Source of the DNA: an uncultured Alphaproteobacteria bacterium
GTDB lineage: Bacteria; Pseudomonadota; Alphaproteobacteria; Rhizobiales; Aestuariivirgaceae
Direction: 5' to 3'
DNA length: 37,722 bases
Assembly (NCBI GenBank): GCA_945957365.1
Contig: CAMFKI010000033.1
Span: 1-37,722, forward strand
Shown here: one piece after another, positions 33,838 to 37,722 of the stretch
Layout: each line of letters begins with the position of its first letter
Numbering within the stretch: position 1 is the first letter of the stretch
Notes under the pieces: model-generated
What the model was told of the DNA's origin: nothing
Seen by the model: only the letters and a program-made list of their open reading frames with translations
Databases searched by the model: none
Translations under genes and position numbers: made by a program

Positions 33838-34761
33838 ATGATCCTGTGTTGCGGCGAGGCTTTGATCGATTTCCTGCCCAGAAAAACGGCAGATGGGGCA
33901 GCTGCCTATGAACCCGTCTGTGGCGGCTCGGTCTACAACACGGCGATCGCCCTTGGCCGGCTCGGCGTGCCGGTGGGCCTGTTCACCGGGCTGTCGACCG
34001 ATTTCTTCGGCGACATGCTCAGGGACGGCCTCAAGGCCTCGAAGGTGAGCCTCCGCTACATCAAGGACTGGGACAAGCCCTCGACGCTGGCCTTCGTCAA
34101 GCTCAGCAAGGGCCACGCCCGCTATTCCTTCTTCGACGACAATTCGGCGGGGCGCATGCTCACGAAGCGCGACCTGCCGAAGCTGCCGAAGACCCTCCAG
34201 GCCCTTCACTTCGGCTCGATCAGCCTGATCCCGGAGCCGGGCGGCGACACGCTGGAACAGCTGATGAAGCGCGAGGCGAAGGCCCGCGTCATCTGCCTCG
34301 ACCCCAACATCCGCCCCGGCATGATCAAGGATCGCCGCCGCCACATGGCGCGCCTCACCCGCATGATCGCCATGGCCGACATCGTGAAGGTCTCGGACGA
34401 GGACGTGGCGTGGATGACCGGCAAGGACGATGCCGCCGCCGCCGCGCGCAAGTGGCTGAAGCTGGGGGCGAAGCTGGTGGTTGTCACCCGCGGCGCCAAG
34501 GGGGTGGAGGCCTTCACCGCCCAAGGTGCGATGACCATGGCCGCCCAAAAGGTGAAGGTGGCGGACACGGTGGGGGCAGGGGATACCTTCACCGCCGGCC
34601 TCCTCACCGCGCTCCGCGCCATGAAGCTGCTCGACAAGAAGAAGCTCGTGGCGCTCAAGGCCGAGGATCTCGCCCTGGCGCTGGGCTTCGCCGCCAAGGC
34701 CGCCGCCATCACCTGCTCGCGGCCCGGCGCCAACCCGCCCTGGGCCAGGGAAATGGTCTGA
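33838..34761 (+). CDS. PfkB-family sugar kinase, probably fructokinase
   Basis: A 307-residue ribokinase-fold kinase. Signature one is GGSVYNTAIALGRLGVPVG (from residue 29), and signature two, DTVGAGDTFTAGLL, carries the catalytic base D249. CLDPNIRPGMI and VVTRGAKG are typical of fructokinases and KDG kinases. The start at 33838 has GGGAGGA 4 bases upstream; an earlier reading lacks this. Being divergent from zwf, it likely makes fructose 6-phosphate for isomerisation and entry into the Entner-Doudoroff path. KDG kinase is the main alternative. Confidence 0.85.
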   Translation: MILCCGEALIDFLPRKTADGAAAYEPVCGGSVYNTAIALGRLGVPVGLFTGLSTDFFGDMLRDGLKASKVSLRYIKDWDKPSTLAFVKLSKGHARYSFFDDNSAGRMLTKRDLPKLPKTLQALHFGSISLIPEPGGDTLEQLMKREAKARVICLDPNIRPGMIKDRRRHMARLTRMIAMADIVKVSDEDVAWMTGKDDAAAAARKWLKLGAKLVVVTRGAKGVEAFTAQGAMTMAAQKVKVADTVGAGDTFTAGLLTALRAMKLLDKKKLVALKAEDLALALGFAAKAAAITCSRPGANPPWAREMV

Positions 34762-34773
34762 TTGGAGGGAGCC

Positions 34774-34798
34774 GTCATCCCGGCGAAAGCCGGGACCC
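34774..34798. repeat. Short palindrome, family B, copy 2
   Basis: GTCATCCCGGC-GAAA-GCCGGGACCCC with a 6-bp core stem and GAAA loop, 12 bases after the kinase stop. It is the same sequence type as at 24871 and 34957, and probably works as a terminator for the kinase gene. Confidence 0.75.
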
Positions 34799-34953
34799 CG
34801 CTTTGGCTGGACTGGGCGTGCTGCCTGGCTTGTGGAGCGGTTTGGGGGTTCGTAGAACGGTTATCTTCGGACGGTCGCTAGGGGTGTAGCGGCCTGTCAG
34901 ATCGTCCAAAATCAATCGTTACGAACTCGATCACAGACAGCCCCACTCCTAAC
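34799..34953. other. Intergenic stretch without recognisable gene
   Basis: Part of the 367-base gap between the sugar kinase and hrpB. Between the two family B palindromes, about 155 bases show no convincing reading frame with a ribosome site and no RNA fold that could be named. Confidence 0.5.
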
Positions 34954-35040
34954 GCCGTCATCCCGGCGCAGGCCGGGACCCAGCTTTCCCGGTGACGGAC
35001 ACCCGAAGCGGGGCCCCGGCTTTCGCCGGGGTGACGGCGC
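34954..35040. repeat. Paired family B palindromes in inverted orientation
   Basis: CGCCGTCATCCCGGC at the left end and GCCGGGGTGACGGCG at the right end are near-perfect inverted repeats. Each also folds on itself (CCCGGC-GCAG-GCCGGG-like and CCCCGGC-TTTC-GCCGGGG). It looks like two family B units head to head, 88 bases before the hrpB start. Confidence 0.8.
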
Positions 35041-35128
35041 CAGAGAATAGTGACGGTGTCAGGGGAGTGACGGCAGCAGGGCCGCCGCGCTTGACATTCC
35101 CCTGATCCCCGCCGAGGTGATCGCCCTC

Positions 35129-37561
35129 ATGGATTTCCCCGTCGACCAGATCATCCTGCAGCTCTCCGCCGCGCTCGACAGCGGCCCCGCCGCCCTCCTC
35201 GTCGCCGAGCCCGGTGCGGGCAAGACCACGCGCGTGCCGCTGAAGCTGCTCGATGCGCCGTGGCTGAAGAACCAGAAGATCGTCATGCTCGAGCCCCGCC
35301 GCCTTGCCGCGCGCAATGCCGCGCATCGCATGGCGGAGACGCTGGGCGAGGATGTGGGCGAGACGGTGGGCTACACCGTCCGCCTCGAGCGCCGCATCTC
35401 GGCCAGGACCCGCATCGAGGTCGTCACCGAAGGCATCCTCACCCGCAGGCTTCAGCAGGACCCCGAGCTGGCGGGAACCGGCCTCGTCATCTTCGACGAA
35501 TTCCACGAGCGCTCGCTCGATGCCGACTTAGGCCTCGCCCTGACGCTCGACATCCAGCGCGGCCTGCGCGACGACCTGAAGATCCTCGTCATGTCGGCCA
35601 CCCTCGATGCCGCGCGCGTTGCCGCTCACCTGGGCGATGCCCCGGCCATCGATGCGCCGGGCCGCGTCTTTCCGGTCGAGACGCGCTATCTCGACAAGGC
35701 GCAGCGCCAGACCATCTCGGCGGATGCCCTGCGCGCCGTGCACCGCGCGCTGGACGAGACGGACAAGTCCATCCTCGTCTTCCTCCCCGGCGAGGCGGAG
35801 ATCCGCCGTACCGAGGACGCGCTCAATGCGTCCGGCCTGCCGCGCAACACGGTCGTCCGCCCGCTCTATGGCGCCATGAGCTTCGCCGAGCAGGACGCCG
35901 CGATCAGGCCGTCGCCGGCAGGCGAGCGCAAGGTGGTGCTCGCCACCACCATCGCCGAGACCAGCCTCACCATCGATGGCATCGGGGCCGTCATCGACAC
36001 CGGCTTCAAGCGGGTGCCGCGCTTCGACCCCGCCTCCGGCATGACGGCGCTCGAAACGGTGCGCGTGTCGCTGGCCAGTGCCGACCAGCGCCGCGGCCGT
36101 GCGGGGCGCCTTGGCCCCGGCATTGGCTACCGCCTGTGGCCCGAGGCCGAGACCCGCGCACTCAAACCCCATGACGAACCGGAAATCTTCGTCGCCGACC
36201 TCGCGCCCCTGGTGCTGGAACTCGCCGCCTGGGGCGTCACCGAGCCGAAGGCACTCCCCTGGCTCGACCCGCCGCCCGCCGCACCCTTCGCCCAGGCGCA
36301 GGACCTGTTGCGCCGCCTCGAGGCGCTCGACGCCGACAACAAGATCACGCCCATGGGCAGGCAGATGGTGCGCCTGCCGCTGCATCCGCGGCTCGCCCAC
36401 ATGGTGGTGAAGGGCAAGAGCGCGCTCGCCGCCGATCTCGCCGCCATGCTGTCGGAGCGCGACGGGTTGCCGCGCGATGCGGGCACCGACATCACGTCGC
36501 GCCTTTCGCACCTCCGCGGCGGCGCGAAGGACCGCATCCGCCAGTCCGCGAAGCAAATCCGGCAGATCGCCGGCATCAAGGACGAGGAGAGCGACGTCAG
36601 TGCCGGCGTGCTGATCGCCTATGCCTTCCCCGATCGCATCGCCCAGCGCCGCGGCGGCGACAGGCGCTATCGCCTGTCGGGCGGCGGCGGGGCGGTGCTG
36701 CCGGAGCATGATGCGCTGGTGACTCAGGATTTCCTCGCCGTGGCGACCACCGACGGCGCCTCGGGCGACCAGAAGATCTTCCTCGCAGCGCCCCTGTCGC
36801 AGAAGGAGATCGAAGAGCACTTCAAGGACCAGATCGAAGCGCGCGACGGCGTGTTCTGGGACAGCCGCGCCAAGGCGGTGAGTGCGTCGAAGTCCCGCCG
36901 CCTCGGCGCGCTGGTGCTGGAGGAGAAGCCCTCGACCACTGCCGACCCGACGCTCATCGCGGACGCGATGACCGAGGGCGTGCGCGACATGGGGCTGGCG
37001 TCCCTGCCGTGGACCGATGGCGCGAAAATCCTCCGCGCCCGCGCGATGTTCCTCCGCCGCCTCTATCCGGAGGAGGGCTGGCCCGACCTTTCCGACGAGG
37101 CGCTGCTGGCGAGCCTCGCCGACTGGCTCACGCCCTATCTCGCCGGCATCAGCCGCAAGGCGCATTTGGACCGCCTCGACATGCACCAGATCATCCAGTC
37201 GCTGATCCCGCATGAGCTCGCCCGCAGGATGGACCGCCTTGCGCCGGTGAGGATCGAGGTGCCGTCGGGGGCCGACGTCCGCATCGACTACGAGACGGAG
37301 GGCGACCCCGTGCTGCGGGTACGGCTTCAGGAAATGTTCGGCCTCGCCCGGACGCCGGCCATCGCGGAAGGCCGCAGCCCCTTGCGCATCGAGCTCCTCT
37401 CGCCCGCCGGCCGTCCTCTGGCCGTCACCCAGTCGCTCGAGACCTTCTGGACCAACGGCTATCCCTCCGTCCGCTCCGACATGCGCGGGAGATACCCCAA
37501 GCACGCCTGGCCCGAAGACCCGCTCAATGCGCAGCCGGTGAAGCCGCGAAGGCTGCGGTAA
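35129..37561 (+). CDS. hrpB: ATP-dependent RNA helicase HrpB
   Basis: An 810-residue DEAH-type helicase of the HrpB family, length typical. Walker A is AEPGAGKTTRVPLKLL (K32), motif Ia LEPRRLAARNAAHRMAE, motif II DEFHERSLDADLG (D123-H126), motif III SATLD, motif V ATTIAETSLTIDGI and motif VI QRRGRAGRLGPG. The C-terminal HrpB-specific domain ends in RSDMRGRYPKHAWPEDP. The biological role in bacteria is poorly defined, probably RNA remodelling. The start at 35129 is placed by GAGGTGA 8 bases upstream; a GTG at 35117 is possible. A composite palindrome begins 8 bases after the stop. Confidence 0.94.
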   Translation: MDFPVDQIILQLSAALDSGPAALLVAEPGAGKTTRVPLKLLDAPWLKNQKIVMLEPRRLAARNAAHRMAETLGEDVGETVGYTVRLERRISARTRIEVVTEGILTRRLQQDPELAGTGLVIFDEFHERSLDADLGLALTLDIQRGLRDDLKILVMSATLDAARVAAHLGDAPAIDAPGRVFPVETRYLDKAQRQTISADALRAVHRALDETDKSILVFLPGEAEIRRTEDALNASGLPRNTVVRPLYGAMSFAEQDAAIRPSPAGERKVVLATTIAETSLTIDGIGAVIDTGFKRVPRFDPASGMTALETVRVSLASADQRRGRAGRLGPGIGYRLWPEAETRALKPHDEPEIFVADLAPLVLELAAWGVTEPKALPWLDPPPAAPFAQAQDLLRRLEALDADNKITPMGRQMVRLPLHPRLAHMVVKGKSALAADLAAMLSERDGLPRDAGTDITSRLSHLRGGAKDRIRQSAKQIRQIAGIKDEESDVSAGVLIAYAFPDRIAQRRGGDRRYRLSGGGGAVLPEHDALVTQDFLAVATTDGASGDQKIFLAAPLSQKEIEEHFKDQIEARDGVFWDSRAKAVSASKSRRLGALVLEEKPSTTADPTLIADAMTEGVRDMGLASLPWTDGAKILRARAMFLRRLYPEEGWPDLSDEALLASLADWLTPYLAGISRKAHLDRLDMHQIIQSLIPHELARRMDRLAPVRIEVPSGADVRIDYETEGDPVLRVRLQEMFGLARTPAIAEGRSPLRIELLSPAGRPLAVTQSLETFWTNGYPSVRSDMRGRYPKHAWPEDPLNAQPVKPRRLR

Positions 37562-37569
37562 CCGCGAGT

Positions 37570-37722
37570 CCTTCTCCCGTTGGCAAAGCCAATGGGAGAA
37601 GGTGCCCGAAGGGCGGATGAGGGCCTCTGTCCGCGACTCCTGCCTCCATGAGCAACTCCAAGCCGAAAGAGCCCTCATCCGGCCTGTCGGCCACCTTCTC
37701 CCATCCTGCGGACGGGAGAAGG
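37570..37722. repeat. Composite palindromic element, copy A2 (153 bp, inverted relative to A1)
   Basis: Bounded by CCTTCTCCC and GGGAGAAGG, the latter at the very end of the window. The left arm carries GCCC-GAA-GGGC and GGATGAGGGC; the right arm carries GCCCTCATCC and GGCC-TGTC-GGCC. These inner hairpins are in the reverse order of copy A1, so the element is inserted in the opposite orientation. The centre shares only short words (such as TGCCTCC on the compared strand) with A1. Confidence 0.9.

Noticed and set aside
35528..37678. Long minus-strand reading frame (716 codons) opposite hrpB
   Set aside because: A shadow of the helicase gene: composition is antisense-like and it also crosses the repeat element after hrpB.

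Overview
The window is GC-rich, densely packed chromosomal DNA, most likely from an alphaproteobacterium of the Hyphomicrobiales (Rhizobiales) type. Pointers to this are a zwf-pgl-edd-eda Entner-Doudoroff operon, an HWE histidine kinase paired with a FATGY-type single-domain receiver, a membrane-anchored LuxR-type regulator, DUF2853 and DUF599 proteins, and a plcP-like/agt-like lipid-remodelling pair. No tRNA, rRNA, CRISPR array, insertion sequence, integrase or phage gene was seen. The genus cannot be fixed by reading alone.

Layout. 1-1900: 3' part of a giant glycine-rich autotransporter, closed by a hairpin. 1985-4724: a glycosyltransferase-like protein and adenine deaminase. 4865-8315: a MASE1-like membrane protein converging on an overlapping metallophosphoesterase-glycosyltransferase pair (plcP-like, agt-like), then a two-helix membrane protein of unknown function. 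8590-10325: a shortened MscS-type channel and a DUF2853 protein. 10513-14872: a tightly coupled operon of three clan GH-A glycosidases (one GH2, two GH1-like). 14875-17052: an ion-channel-like protein with a degenerate filter, a membrane LuxR-type regulator, and a glycine/glutamine-rich BON protein behind an EcfG-like promoter. 17092-19475: an HWE kinase/receiver operon and a divergent 110-residue conserved protein.

19477-24844: a four-gene operon on the minus strand (beta-hydroxyacid dehydrogenase, aminotransferase, malonyl-CoA synthetase MatB, and a 50-residue lipoprotein), divergent from an aldehyde dehydrogenase. Together they could form a malonate-semialdehyde/malonate route. 24922-26476: glk-pncA. 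26586-28900: prfC with an overlapping DUF599 membrane protein. 29079-33680: zwf-pgl-edd-eda, with a PfkB sugar kinase divergent at 33838. With glk, these genes give a complete path from glucose (and probably fructose) into the Entner-Doudoroff pathway. 35129-37561: the RNA helicase gene hrpB.

Intergenic DNA carries two families of palindromic repeats. One is a composite of about 153 bp made of two inverted arms with paired hairpins (28923-29075, 37570-37722, and a diverged copy at 23172-23322). The other is a short GTCATCCCGG-type hairpin (24871, 34774, 34957-35040). Both sit at operon ends.

No plainly new defence or mobile system was found. The most worthwhile leads are the coupled micro-lipoprotein, the putative malonate-semialdehyde operon, the three-glycosidase operon, the channel with the broken filter, and the composite palindromes.
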